Shown piece by piece: positions 43,368 to 54,812 of a DNA stretch of 64,000 nt (the stretch's first letter is position 1; the number at the start of each line of letters is the position of its first letter). The position numbers and the translations under genes were made by a program. The stretch lies in the NCBI GenBank assembly GCA_036381195.1, contig DASVDH010000022.1, forward strand, positions 100,427-164,426. Direction: 5' to 3'. The notes beneath the pieces are model-generated. The model did not search any database, was not told the DNA's origin, and saw nothing but the letters and a program-made list of their open reading frames with translations. Source of the DNA: RSA9 sp036381195. GTDB taxonomy: Bacteria; Gemmatimonadota; Gemmatimonadetes; Longimicrobiales; RSA9.

Positions 43368-44837
43368 ATGCGTGTCTGGTTCCACGCCGCCGTGCGGCGC
43401 GGACACCCGGACGCCGGCGATACGGCCAGGGCGCTCGAGTCGCTCGCGCGCGCGGGGATCGAGTTGTGCCCGCTGGACGCCGGCCATGCGCCGGGCCCCG
43501 GACTCATCCTCTTCGATCGGCTGACCCCCGAAACGTATGAATTGGTCCGCGAGGCGAGCCGCGCCGGCCTGGAGCGCGTGCTGGCCGTCGCCATGGACGG
43601 CGCCGCACTCGCCGATGGCGAAGGTTGGTCACTCCTTCAGTTGGGCGCCTCGGACGTGCTCGCGTGGGACCGCTCGCCCGATGCCGCGGCCCAGATCGCG
43701 GCCCGCTTCGAGCGGTGGAACGCGGTGGACCGCCTCGTGGCATCGCCGCTGGTGCAGAAGAACCTGATCGGCAGCAGCCCGGCGTGGATGCGGGTCCTGC
43801 GGCAGGTCGTCGAGGTGGCTCATTTCACGGATGCGTCCGTCCTGATCCTGGGCGAGAGCGGAACCGGCAAGGAGCTGATTGCGCGGCTGATCCACTCGCT
43901 GGACGCGCGGCCGAGGAAAGGCGAGCTCGTCGTCCTGGACTGCGCGACGGTGGTTCCCGAGCTGGCGGGCAGCGAGTTCTTCGGCCACGAGCGAGGCGCG
44001 TTCACGGGCGCCGTCGGCCAGCGCGAGGGTGCATTCGCGCTCGCGGACGGCGGCACGCTGTTCCTGGACGAGATCGGCGAGCTGACGCCGCCGATGCAGG
44101 CGCTGCTGCTGCGGGCGATCCAGGAGCGGACGTACAAGCGGGTCGGCGGCAACACGTGGCACGCGACGCGGTTCAGGCTGGTGTGCGCGACGCACCGCCC
44201 ACTCGACGCGGAGATCGCGAGCGGCGGGTTCCGCGCGGACCTGTACTACCGGATCGGCGCGGTCGTCTGCCGCGTTCCGCCCTTGCGGGACCGCCCGGAG
44301 GACGTCCTCCTCCTGTTTCGCCATTTCGTGGCGCAGTACGCCGGTACAGGCGAGCCGCCGAACCTCGACGAAGCGGTCGAGCGGCTCCTGCTGAGCAGGC
44401 GGTATCCGGGCAACGTGCGCGAGCTCCAGCAGCTCGCGAAGCGGACCTCGTGCCGGCACGTGGGGCCCGGACCGATCACGATGGGCGACATCCCGGAAGA
44501 CGAACGCCCCCGCGGCGCTGAGGACGCGCGGGTCGACATCCCGTTCGACGCCTGTGTCCGTCGTGCGCTGGCATGCGGCCTCGGCCTCAAGGAGATCGGC
44601 CGCCTGGCGGCGGAGACGGCGATTCGGATCGCAGTCGGCGATGCAGAGGGCAACCTCCAGCAGGCGGCGAGGCGGCTGGGCGTGACGGACCGCGCGCTGC
44701 AGATGCGGCGTGCGGCGGGGTGGCGGTCCGCGACAGCGGGCCGGGCGGCGCTGGCGGAACCGGTCGGGAGCAACGGCGCGCCGGCCGAGTCGCCGCGCGG
44801 GTCCGCCCTCCCGCGCACGCCCCCGTTCACGGAATGA
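43368..44837 (+). CDS. Sigma-54-dependent activator with degenerate receiver-like N-terminus
   Basis: A 489-residue activator. Residues about 1-125 look like a divergent receiver domain without the phospho-acceptor acidic pair. The AAA+ part has GESGTGKE, GAFTGA, GGTLFLDE and YYRIGAV, and the C-terminus has a Fis-type helix-turn-helix (NLQQAARRLGVTDRALQMRR). Position after mocA suggests control of the cox genes, but I found no convincing sigma-54 promoter before coxM. It overlaps the amidohydrolase gene by 11 bp at the 3' ends. Confidence 0.9.
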   Translation: MRVWFHAAVRRGHPDAGDTARALESLARAGIELCPLDAGHAPGPGLILFDRLTPETYELVREASRAGLERVLAVAMDGAALADGEGWSLLQLGASDVLAWDRSPDAAAQIAARFERWNAVDRLVASPLVQKNLIGSSPAWMRVLRQVVEVAHFTDASVLILGESGTGKELIARLIHSLDARPRKGELVVLDCATVVPELAGSEFFGHERGAFTGAVGQREGAFALADGGTLFLDEIGELTPPMQALLLRAIQERTYKRVGGNTWHATRFRLVCATHRPLDAEIASGGFRADLYYRIGAVVCRVPPLRDRPEDVLLLFRHFVAQYAGTGEPPNLDEAVERLLLSRRYPGNVRELQQLAKRTSCRHVGPGPITMGDIPEDERPRGAEDARVDIPFDACVRRALACGLGLKEIGRLAAETAIRIAVGDAEGNLQQAARRLGVTDRALQMRRAAGWRSATAGRAALAEPVGSNGAPAESPRGSALPRTPPFTE

Positions 44838-45735
44838 ACGCCTCGCCCTCCCAGGGATCGGGGGTACCGACGCGAGCGGGCGCGCCGTCCGCCGCGGACC
44901 CGTGCGACAAAGCGGCGGCGGTTCGCCGCGCGGGCGCCGGCGCGCTGCGCCCCCGCGCGTCCCGGGCCGCAGCGTCGGCGCCGGTCGGCACGCGGCGGTG
45001 ACGGCCGGCAGCGCGGCGCAGGAGGCGGAGCAGGTTTCCACCGAGGACGAGCGCCTCTTCATCGGGCGAGAGCCCGAGCGCCCGGACCTTGGCGAGCTCG
45101 ACGCCCGGGTGCAGCCACGGCCCGTCCGAGCCGAACAGGATCTTGCGCGCGCCGGCACGGCGGACCGCCTGCTGGAGCAGGTCGAAGCGGCGGACGCCGG
45201 ACGTGTCCGTGAAGACGTTCGGATGGCGCTCGAGGTGGTCGATCAGCGCGAGCTGGGCCCTCCAGTCGTCGGCGAAGCTGCCCAGGTGCGGGATGATGAA
45301 CGGCACGTCCGGGTACTGCGATGCGAGCAGCTCGACGACGGCGACGTGCCCCATGACGTCGTAGAGGACCGGCAGGCACAGGGCACGCGCGACGTCGCAC
45401 ACCTCCGCGGTGATCTCCGCATCGTGACGGTGCACCTTGATGCCGCAGAAGCCGAACCGCTCGACGGCCTCGCGGACGAGCGCGGCGACGCGGCCGCGGT
45501 CTCGCGCCGGGTGGACGAACGCGAAGCCCCACAGCCGGCCGCGGTGTGCTGCGACGATGCGCCCCACCTCACGGTTTGCGGCGGCGTAGTCGGAATGGAA
45601 GACGGGAAAGACAACAGTTCGTCGGATGCCCGCGGCGGCGGCCCGCTCGAGGTACGCGTCGAGCGGCGCCGCGGAGTCCCACGGGCCCGTGAGCCCATCG
45701 CCCGTGCCGGCGTGGCAGTGGCAGTCGATGATCAT
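44827..45735 (-). CDS. Amidohydrolase-family (TIM-barrel) protein
   Basis: A 302-residue protein starting MIIDCHCHAGTG, the metal-binding HxH of the amidohydrolase-2 family. Other elements are FIIPHLGSF and ILFGSDGPW near the C-terminal half. The family hydrolyses or decarboxylates small cyclic compounds; the substrate is unknown. The C-terminal 45 residues are low complexity. It converges with the activator gene. Confidence 0.85.
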   Translation of the reverse strand: MIIDCHCHAGTGDGLTGPWDSAAPLDAYLERAAAAGIRRTVVFPVFHSDYAAANREVGRIVAAHRGRLWGFAFVHPARDRGRVAALVREAVERFGFCGIKVHRHDAEITAEVCDVARALCLPVLYDVMGHVAVVELLASQYPDVPFIIPHLGSFADDWRAQLALIDHLERHPNVFTDTSGVRRFDLLQQAVRRAGARKILFGSDGPWLHPGVELAKVRALGLSPDEEALVLGGNLLRLLRRAAGRHRRVPTGADAAARDARGRSAPAPARRTAAALSHGSAADGAPARVGTPDPWEGEAFIP

Positions 45736-45751
45736 CCGGCGCCCCGCGCAT

Positions 45752-46657
45752 TCACAGCGGGTAGGGCAGTTGCAGCGAGCGATCGACCAGCGCGGCGAAG
45801 CGCAGGACGTCCGCACGCGTGGGCTGCTTGCCCTTGCGACGGTACGCGTTCCGGAACGCCGTCCAGAGGTCCGTCGCCTTGCGCTGGTGCTCGACGGACG
45901 TGAGCCCCTGGAGGTTGCTCAGCCGGTTCGGATCCACGCCCGGGAAGAGGCGCCGGTGCCACTCGAGCGGGATGCGATGGTGCACCTGGATCTTCTTCCC
46001 GCGCAAACGGGGGTAGGCGGCGAAGAACACCTTCCGCGCGTCGCTCCGCAACGCGGCGGCGGGCGAGCGAGCGCGTCGCGTCCGGCCCTTCGTCTCGCCC
46101 TCGATCCCCGGGGCCATCGAGAGCTCGGGCCGGATCGCGATGATCTCGAAGCGCAGCCCGCGGGGCTGCGTCAGGATCCGATATGACCGCCCCCCGGCGC
46201 GTGCGCGGAAGACGGGATACCGGCGCGTGGGCCGCCGGCTGCGCAGCGCTCCCACGAGCCGCGCGCCGCGCGCCAGCCGGCCGACGCGCCGGAGCGCGGC
46301 GCGGCGGCGCCGGCGCAGAGGGAGCGGGAGCGGGCGCTGCCGGAACCGTCGCCGGCGCCGCCACCGCGGGGGGCGGCCCGGATGGCAGATCCTGTCCAGC
46401 ACGTAGCGAGGCAGGTGCAGGACGTGCGCGTCGGCGGTGGCCCACAGCGGCGGCTCGGGCTCGGCCGGCGGAGGCTCGGCTCCGGTGCCGGCCGGCTCGA
46501 CGGCATGCATCGTGTCGGTGTCGGGGGAACCGAGGGTCCCGCCGTCGCCATCGCCCGCTGGCTCGGCATCGGCGGCACCCGCCGCCGGCGAATCGCCGGC
46601 CGACTCGATCTCGAAACCGGGGCCGGTCAGCAGACCGGCCGCATTGCCGTAGCGCAT
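45752..46657 (-). CDS. Protein with C-terminal HNH-like nuclease motif
   Basis: A 301-residue protein from ATG 46657, preceded by GGAGG. Residues about 1-75 are acidic and low complexity, and a basic Arg-rich stretch follows near 95-145. The last approximately 80 residues contain VHHRIPLEW (H226-H227), DPNRLSNLQGL and a later His, resembling LHH/GHH nucleases of the HNH superfamily, often found at the end of polymorphic toxins. No immunity gene is recognised. It ends the four-gene minus-strand set (45752-50578); a secreted nuclease effector is one reading. Confidence 0.6.
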   Translation of the reverse strand: MRYGNAAGLLTGPGFEIESAGDSPAAGAADAEPAGDGDGGTLGSPDTDTMHAVEPAGTGAEPPPAEPEPPLWATADAHVLHLPRYVLDRICHPGRPPRWRRRRRFRQRPLPLPLRRRRRAALRRVGRLARGARLVGALRSRRPTRRYPVFRARAGGRSYRILTQPRGLRFEIIAIRPELSMAPGIEGETKGRTRRARSPAAALRSDARKVFFAAYPRLRGKKIQVHHRIPLEWHRRLFPGVDPNRLSNLQGLTSVEHQRKATDLWTAFRNAYRRKGKQPTRADVLRFAALVDRSLQLPYPL

Positions 46658-46865
46658 CCGAAACCTCCGGTTTGACGGCGTCGGCGCGTCGGCGTCCGAC
46701 GCCCGTCGTGCAGGATCGGTGAGGAAGCCAGGGCGGCGGCGCCCGCCGGCCCGCTGCTCGGCGGGGCAGCGGGCGCGCCGCAGCAACGTGTCCAGCGTGC
46801 TGCGCCTCGCCGCCGCGGACGCGGAGCGGGGCGGCGACCGCACCGCGCCACGCCGCGGCCTCGAC

Positions 46866-48500
46866 TCACTGCTCGCGTACCGACGACCGCGCCACCGCTT
46901 CGAGCGGGAGTCCCGCGCGCGGCTCGCCCGACGGCAGGGACCGGCTCCTCCTCTGCTCGAGCAGCCGGTTGCGCAGGTGAACCGACGGCTCCAGGTAGCG
47001 CGCATCGCCGGCGCGGCTCACCTCCACCACGTCGTCCGAGAGACTGACGCCGGTGGCCATGCGGTAGGCATGGATGTAGCCCTGGACCTCCGCCCTCCAC
47101 GTGAGCGCCCAGTTCTCGGCTTCCGCGGGGTTGTTGATGCGGTCCCAGGAGATGTAGCGCACCGAGAGCAGGAGCCGCTCGCCGTACACGGCGAGGTCGC
47201 GGAAATGGATGACGCTGGTGTCGGTCCAGCCCTGGAGACGCTTCATCGCATCCACCGCGCCCATCCACTTCTCCGGGTATGGCACCATGAGCCGGCCGCG
47301 CAGGAAGTCGCGCGTCTCTGGCCGTGCGAGCAGCCACTGCTGGACCAGCATCTCCACGCGCGCCTGCCACGGCAGGTCGCGGAACTGGTTGTGCGCGCCC
47401 TCCGCGAGGATCAGGTGCAGGTCCCGTAGCGCGATGAGCAGCGGGAACGCGTCGGGCGTCACGGTGTTGTCTGAGGCCTCGCGGTAGTAGAGGTCCGTCA
47501 GGCGCAGCAGGTCGTGGAACGCCTGGAGGAATCTCGAGCGTGTGTCCGCCAGCCGCGCGCCAGCGGTCACCTTGCCGTACAGGCCGATGCCGTAGTGGTG
47601 CTGGTACTCGTATGCGCGGCGCGCCACGGACAGGCGGTTCGGCTCGTCCTGGATGTACCCCCAGATGAAGCCGCTCAGCGGCCGCAGCGGGTCCAGCTCG
47701 AGCTCGCCCAGCGGATCGCGGCCGTTCGGCGCGTGCACGTTCTGGAACCGTCGCGTGATCGCTTTCATGGTCTGCACCAGCATTCCCTCCTCGTGCCAGT
47801 ACGACCAGATGAGCTCGAGCAAGCAGGGGCCGAGCCCCACGGACAGCGCGCAGAACGGCGACGCGTCCAGATTCTCGTTCGGGAACACGTTGCGGATGAT
47901 GTTGCGGATGTAGCTGTACCGGTCCTGGCCGATGAAGCCGGTCAGCAACGTCGTCAGCTCGTCCGGGTTCCGGGGCGCCCGGCCGATGTCGTCGAAGACG
48001 CCCTCCGGCTCCGCCACCTCGCTGGGACCGTCCGGCCCTTCCCTGGGCGGCGGGCACACGCCGCAGCGCAGGAGCAGGAAGATCTCCGCGGCGACCTTCA
48101 GCGCCGCATACATGTCCGCGCCGGGGATGAAGTTGCCGCGAAGGGCGGTGTGGATGCGCTCGCGGTAGAGCCGGCGGCCGACGGCCTTCTCCCCTTCCTT
48201 GAGCTCGTCTCTGCACAGGGCGCGGTCGACGAACTTGTCGAACTCCGGGAAGGCGATCCGCTCGGTGTGGAAGCGGATCGCCTCCCAGAGTTGCTGTGCG
48301 CGCGGGTTGGAAGGCTCGCGCGGGCCGAACGTCACCTCGACGCGCGGCAGCCGGTCGCCCGCCGCGGCGACGCGCTCCAGCTCGGCGCGTCGCCCTTCGG
48401 CCAGCTCGTCCGTGCCGGCGGGCGGCTCCTCGGCCAGCGAATGCGCCGCACGCGAGGGCGCATCCTGCGGGTCACGCGTCTCGCCATTGTCTCTTGCCAT
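46866..48500 (-). CDS. Large protein of unknown function (544 aa)
   Basis: A 544-residue soluble protein from ATG 48500, which has GGAGG nine bases upstream. No known domain is recognised. Visible features are a highly helical composition and the stretches QDRYSYIRNIIRNVFPNENL near residue 190, LGPCLLELIWSYWHEEG near 220, and LEPSVHLRNRLLEQR near the end. It lies between the zinc protease and nuclease-like genes. Confidence 0.65.
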   Translation of the reverse strand: MARDNGETRDPQDAPSRAAHSLAEEPPAGTDELAEGRRAELERVAAAGDRLPRVEVTFGPREPSNPRAQQLWEAIRFHTERIAFPEFDKFVDRALCRDELKEGEKAVGRRLYRERIHTALRGNFIPGADMYAALKVAAEIFLLLRCGVCPPPREGPDGPSEVAEPEGVFDDIGRAPRNPDELTTLLTGFIGQDRYSYIRNIIRNVFPNENLDASPFCALSVGLGPCLLELIWSYWHEEGMLVQTMKAITRRFQNVHAPNGRDPLGELELDPLRPLSGFIWGYIQDEPNRLSVARRAYEYQHHYGIGLYGKVTAGARLADTRSRFLQAFHDLLRLTDLYYREASDNTVTPDAFPLLIALRDLHLILAEGAHNQFRDLPWQARVEMLVQQWLLARPETRDFLRGRLMVPYPEKWMGAVDAMKRLQGWTDTSVIHFRDLAVYGERLLLSVRYISWDRINNPAEAENWALTWRAEVQGYIHAYRMATGVSLSDDVVEVSRAGDARYLEPSVHLRNRLLEQRRSRSLPSGEPRAGLPLEAVARSSVREQ

Positions 48501-48535
48501 GTTGCGTCCTCCGTTGTCCTCGAGTCCCGGGTCGT

Positions 48536-49849
48536 TCACGTCGTTGCCGCGGCGGCGAGGCGCCGCCGTGGCGCCGCGGCCTGCCGCGTCGTGTCGAGCG
48601 CCCGCCGCAGCGCCCAGTAGGTGAGCAGGTCAGCGAGCAGCCGGCTCTCCCGCTCCGGCGTGAGCACGCCGTCCGCGCGGGCCTGGCCGAGCGCGGCGAA
48701 GACCAGCGACGGCCTCGCCGCGCGCATGCGCAGGAACGAGCCGTTCCAGCGGCGGAACTTCTCGCGCAGCCGGTCCGGCAGGCGCTCCGGGTCGCGCATG
48801 GCCTTGAGGATCGAGTCGCCTTTCAGCGCGGCCGGGCGATGGGTCAGGATCAGCCGCACGAGCTCGGGCGTGGTCCGCTCGAGGGCGGCGATCACCTCCC
48901 GGTGGGCCGGCGCCATGTCGGCCGTCAGCGGGTAGTACGACTTCCAGGTGTTGAACAGCCGCTGCCACTGCGGATCGGGATAGAGGGCGGCGCCGAGAGC
49001 CGAGCTGACGCGCACGCGGATCCAGGGGACGGGGTGCGGATCGTCCGCGTTGATGCGCAGGACGAAGGCGCGGGGCAGGCTCACGACGCCGATCAGCCCC
49101 ATCGTCGAGCCCACGCCGACGCGCGCCACCGACCAGAGATCGGCGACGATCTCGGAGATCCAGCGTTCCCACGTCTGCCAGGCGACCCGGTCGCCGGTCG
49201 CGGCGGCCGCGCGCTCCCGGAGCGCCGCCCGCAGGGAGTTGTTGAGGTCGAGCAGCGCCGCGCCCTGATGGCCGACCTCGTGCACCAGCGATGAGGCGAT
49301 CCCGGTGCCGACCACGCGCTCGCGCGGCACGCGCACGATGGCCACGGGATTGAGTCCGCCTCCGGGCAGGCGCGTGCGCGCGCGCCGGATCGCGGCGCCG
49401 TGCCCGCGGTCCAGGTAGCAGACCACCGGGGGCGGCTCGAAGTAGCCGCCGCCCAGCTCCAGCGCATCGGCGGCAACCACGTCGAGGCCCGCCATCCAGG
49501 CGCCCGTCTCGTGCTCGCTCCGCTGCGTCATGACGTCCGCGAAGATGTCGAAATGGGAGAGCACGACGTTGAACCGGAGGCGCAGGTAGACGAAGCGCCG
49601 GTGCGCCTGCTCGGGCGTGGCGTTCCGTCCGGGCCCGTGCAGCCAGGCCAGGTAGTCGTGGACCCGGCTGCGCAGCTCGCCGCGGCCCTCCACGAGGTAC
49701 CGCTCGACGGCTTCCAGCACACCGACGGACGGCGCGGCGGCGGGCACCATGGTCTCGTGCAGCGCGAACGGCTTCACGCGCGCGAGACGCGTCAGGAGCG
49801 CACGGGCCTCCTGCTCGAGCAGCCGGTGCACCGAGGTCTGGACGGCCAT
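48536..49849 (-). CDS. Predicted zinc protease (HEVGH motif)
   Basis: A 437-residue protein with zinc motif H190-E191-V-G-H194 and a possible third ligand E233 in ISEIVADLW, about 39 residues later, as in gluzincin-type peptidases. The region before it (LNPVAIVRVPRERVVGTG) forms the strand before the active helix. No signal peptide is visible. It starts 3 bp after the stop of the acidic protein gene, so the two are likely co-translated and the protease may process its neighbour or a partner. Confidence 0.7.
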   Translation of the reverse strand: MAVQTSVHRLLEQEARALLTRLARVKPFALHETMVPAAAPSVGVLEAVERYLVEGRGELRSRVHDYLAWLHGPGRNATPEQAHRRFVYLRLRFNVVLSHFDIFADVMTQRSEHETGAWMAGLDVVAADALELGGGYFEPPPVVCYLDRGHGAAIRRARTRLPGGGLNPVAIVRVPRERVVGTGIASSLVHEVGHQGAALLDLNNSLRAALRERAAAATGDRVAWQTWERWISEIVADLWSVARVGVGSTMGLIGVVSLPRAFVLRINADDPHPVPWIRVRVSSALGAALYPDPQWQRLFNTWKSYYPLTADMAPAHREVIAALERTTPELVRLILTHRPAALKGDSILKAMRDPERLPDRLREKFRRWNGSFLRMRAARPSLVFAALGQARADGVLTPERESRLLADLLTYWALRRALDTTRQAAAPRRRLAAAATT

Positions 49850-49852
49850 GGC

Positions 49853-50578
49853 TCAGACGCCGACGAGCACGATGCGGCGGCCGCGGCGGAACCACCGGCC
49901 CGTTCGCCCGCCCACGCGGCCGATGCGGCCGCCGTTCCCGGCCGCGAGAGCGGCTGCCGCGGCCGCGCCACCGACCAGCCCGGGCGCGTGCTTCCGCGCC
50001 GCCTGGAGCACGGCGTTCTTCGCGACCACCGCGGGCGCGGCCGTGGCTGGCGCGGCTGCCGCACGCTTCGCGGCCTCCGCAGTGAGCCGCACGACGCGGC
50101 GCGCGACCTCGAACTCCTGATCCTGCGGGCTCAGCCCCTCCAGCTCGAGCCCGAACATCTTCCCCGCCATCGACGCCAGCTTCCCGCCCACCACGCCGCC
50201 CACGCCCGGCACTACCAGGTTGCCGAGCGCCGCGCCGGCCATCGGCAGCGCCGTCTTCGCCACGCGCTGGAGCACGCCGCCGAGCGCGTTCCCGACCGGG
50301 CCGCGCACGACCTTGCCGACCGCGCGGCCCACCTTCTTGATCAGGCCGCCCAGGAACTGCTCCAGCTCCTCCTCGTCCTGCACCTCGAGGAGCGCCGCGG
50401 CGAGCTCCATTTCCTCGATCTCGTCGAAGACCGCTTCCGTGTCACCGTACTCCTGCTCGTACTCCCCATCGTACTCCCCCATCTCCTGCCCCCATTCCCC
50501 TTCGAGCTCGAAGCCGTCCGTCTCCAGCGCGTCGATGCCGGCCTCGAACTCCTGGAGCGTGCGATCCAGGTCATGCAT
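49853..50578 (-). CDS. Acidic and glycine-rich protein of unknown function (241 aa)
   Basis: A 241-residue protein with GAGGAGG before ATG 50578. Residues about 1-85 are strongly acidic with repeated Glu/Tyr (EYDGEYEQEYGD). Residues about 90-155 are basic and Gly/Ala/Val-rich with glycine zipper-like runs (FLGGLIKKVGRAVGKVVRG, LGNLVVPGVGGVVGGKL). Then comes EFEVARRVVRL and a basic C-terminus ending RRGRRIVLVGV. I have seen this overall pattern in hypothetical proteins of soil bacteria but know no function. The acidic part may shield a membrane-active or aggregating core. Confidence 0.65.
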   Translation of the reverse strand: MHDLDRTLQEFEAGIDALETDGFELEGEWGQEMGEYDGEYEQEYGDTEAVFDEIEEMELAAALLEVQDEEELEQFLGGLIKKVGRAVGKVVRGPVGNALGGVLQRVAKTALPMAGAALGNLVVPGVGGVVGGKLASMAGKMFGLELEGLSPQDQEFEVARRVVRLTAEAAKRAAAAPATAAPAVVAKNAVLQAARKHAPGLVGGAAAAAALAAGNGGRIGRVGGRTGRWFRRGRRIVLVGV

Positions 50579-50909
50579 GGCGACCTCCTCCGGTGAGTTG
50601 AAGAGAGAGCTGCGATTCGGATTGCGGCCCTCACCGGAGGCACCATCGGTGCCACATCGGATCGTTGGAGTTTCGTGGGGTGATGCGAAGGAAGCTTCGG
50701 ATCCGCACGACCGGCGGCGAACAACGGCGAATGGGGCTTCGGCGGGATGCGGGCTCCGCGGTACGGTCAGCGATGGCCGCCGCCTCCCCGGCTCGCTCGG
50801 TGCGCGCCCAGGGCGGCGGCTCAGCGGGAGGACCATTCACGCGGCGGCCGGCGTGCGGCGGCGGCGTGTCCGGCCGCGCGGCCATGCGTCGTGGCGCTTG
50901 CCCGGGCGC
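50579..50909. other. Intergenic region between the unknown cassette and ctaF
   Basis: 331 bp, no supported gene. Any promoter for the acidic-protein operon should lie here, but I see no clear -35/-10 or -24/-12 pair. Confidence 0.45.
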
Positions 50910-51218
50910 TCACGGCCCGGAGGCGGGCGGCCGCAGCATCTCGCCCCGGGTGAGCACGTCGGCCGCGGTGAGCGTGACCAGCACGGCGAGCAGCAGGACC
51001 CAGATCCCGACGGCGATGGGGATCGAGCCGCGCTCATCCGCAAGGTGCATGAAGAAGAGCGCGATCAGCGCGGCCTTGGTGGCGGCGATGAGGAGCGCGA
51101 CCGGGGCGTGGAACGCGCCGAGCGGGAGGAACGAGAGGCCGAGCGTCGCGGCGGCGAGCACCAGCAGCGCGATCCAGGTGCGCAGGTAGGTCCGTGCTCC
51201 GATCCGTGGTGCGTGCAT
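50910..51218 (-). CDS. ctaF: Cytochrome c oxidase subunit IV (caa3 type)
   Basis: A 102-residue protein with three transmembrane helices (WIALLVLAAATLGLSF, LLIAATKAALIALFFMHL, GIWVLLLAVLVTLTAADVL) and the FFMHL element of prokaryotic subunit IV. It stabilises the oxidase. It is the last gene of the act-cta operon, 3 bp after ctaE. Confidence 0.88.
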   Translation of the reverse strand: MHAPRIGARTYLRTWIALLVLAAATLGLSFLPLGAFHAPVALLIAATKAALIALFFMHLADERGSIPIAVGIWVLLLAVLVTLTAADVLTRGEMLRPPASGP

Positions 51219-51221
51219 GGC

Positions 51222-51858
51222 TCATCGCAGCAGGTAGAAGAGTGGCCAGAGGAAGACCCAGATCACATCGACGAAGTGCCAGTACAGCCCGCCCAGCTCG
51301 AGGGGCGTGTGGTAGACGGCGGTGAGGCGGCCGGCGCGCACGCGCCACGCGAGCCAGATCAGGAGCACCACGCCGCCCAGCACGTGCAGCGCGTGGAGGC
51401 CGGTCATCGCATAGTAGAGCGTGAAGAAGATGTTCGCGCCCGCGCCCGGCAGGGTGGCGCTGCGGTAGCCGACTCCCGGGTAGATCCCGGCGCGGAAGTG
51501 CTCGGCGTACTCCATCCCCTTGAGGGCGAGGAACGCGATGCCGAGCAGCACGGCGCCGGCGAGGAAGCCGGCCGCGCCGCGCGGCCGGCTCGCGCGGACG
51601 CGCGCGAGCCCCATGGCCACGAGATAGCTGCTGGTCAGCAGCACGCCGGTCATGAGGCTCCCGAGCGTGAGGTCCGTGTGGCCGGCGGCGGCGCGGAACG
51701 CTGCGGGGTACGCCGCCCGATACGCGGCGTAGAGCGCGAAGAGCGCGGAGAAGAGCAGCGCCTCGCTGCCGATGAACACCCACATCCCGAGGCGGGCGGC
51801 GTGCGTCTGTTTGGCGAGGTCTTCGAAATGCGACGCGAGGTGCGGTGCCGTCGCGGCG

Positions 51859-51866
<8 letters not shown>
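51222..51866 (-). CDS. ctaE: Cytochrome c oxidase subunit III
   Basis: A 214-residue membrane protein with five helices and the family motifs GMWVFIGSEALLFSALF, GMEYAEHF, LHALHVLGG and YWHFVDVIWVFLWPLFYL. It supports proton uptake and stability of the oxidase. It overlaps ctaD by 8 bp, so the two are translated together. Confidence 0.93.
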
Positions 51867-53504
<1,638 letters not shown>

Positions 53505-53508
<4 letters not shown>

Positions 53509-54812
53509 CGTTCCTCCTCGTGGCCCGGGTCGGCGGGGCGGTGCTGCGGCGGCGCCGCGCGTGTGGAGCCCGCCGGCACCTGCACGTTCGCGGCGCCCGG
53601 CGCGCCGGTGGTCGCCCCGCCGGCCGGCGGGGGCTGCGCGCCCGCGGCGCCCGCCGCCCCGGCTGGCGCGCCCCCGACCGGCGCATACTCCCGCCCCCGC
53701 CGCAGCCCGGGCGCGGGCGAGAGCGCCTTCATGTACTCGATGATGGCCGCCGTCTCGGCGGGCGTGATGCGGCCCTGGAAGGACGGCATGATGGGCGGGA
53801 AGCCGGCGACGATCTCGGCCTCCGGATCCATCATGGATTGCGTGATGTACGCCGCGTTCACGTAGATCACCTCGCCCGTCTGCATCGTCTCGCGGGCGCC
53901 GAACAGGTTCAGCCAGGTGGGCCCCTGGCCGGGTGATCCGTCCACGCTGTGGCACCCCAGGCAGCCGTGGCGCGCCGCGGCCGCGCGCCCCAGCTCCACG
54001 AGCCGGTCCACCGGCTCGAGGCCGGAGACCCGGCCCGCGTCGGGCGTCGCGGCGGCGGCGTCCGGGGGCGGGAGGGCCGGCCGGCCCTGCCGCCAATCAT
54101 CGAAGGCCTGGGGCGAGAGCACGACGACCTCCGCACGCATGCGCGAGTGGCCGACGCCGCACAGCTCCGCGCACAGCACTGGATAGCGGCCCGGCCGCAC
54201 GGCCTCGAACCAGATCGCCGTGTACATGCCCGGGACGGCGTCGCGCTTGATGCGGAACGCGGGGACGAAGAAGCTGTGGATCACATCGCGCGAGGTGAGG
54301 CGCAGCCGGACCGGCCGCCCGGCCGGGACGTACAGGACGCCGACGGAGGTCGGCCCCTCGGCGTACGCGAACTTCCACACCCATTGCTTCGCGCTGACGT
54401 AGACGTCGAGCGCATCGCCGGGCGGGAGCTCGAGACTGGTGAACTGCCGGAACCCGATGATCCAGAACAGCATGAAGAGGGCGAACAGGCCGGTGTAGAG
54501 CGGCACCTCGACGGTGTGCGGCACGTCTACGCGGCGCCCGATCTGGTCCGGCGCGCGGCGGCGGTAGCGGAAGACGAAGACCGTGGTGACGATGCCGATC
54601 ACGCCCGCCACCGCGAACATCACGGTGATCTGGAAGTAGTGCAGGTGGTCGATGGTCGGCGCGATCGTCGAGGCCTGCTCGGGCAGCCCGAGCGCGCGGC
54701 GGTAGAACTCGTTCAGCGCGGCGACGAGGGCGTCCCACGGGTGCCGGGGCTGCACGGGGTCCTGCGCCAGGGCCACGGCCATGGCCGCGGCAGGCGCGCC
54801 GGTGATGCTCAT
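53505..54812 (-). CDS. ctaC: Cytochrome c oxidase subunit II fused to cytochrome c (caa3)
   Basis: A 435-residue protein. It has an N-terminal segment with two membrane helices, then the Cu-A domain (SRDVIHSFFVPAFRIK and CAELCGVGHSRM), then a cytochrome c domain with one haem site CLGCH and a later Met (MPSFQGR). The fused cytochrome defines a caa3-type oxidase and accepts electrons from ACIII. A Gly/Ala/Pro tail follows. Confidence 0.93.
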
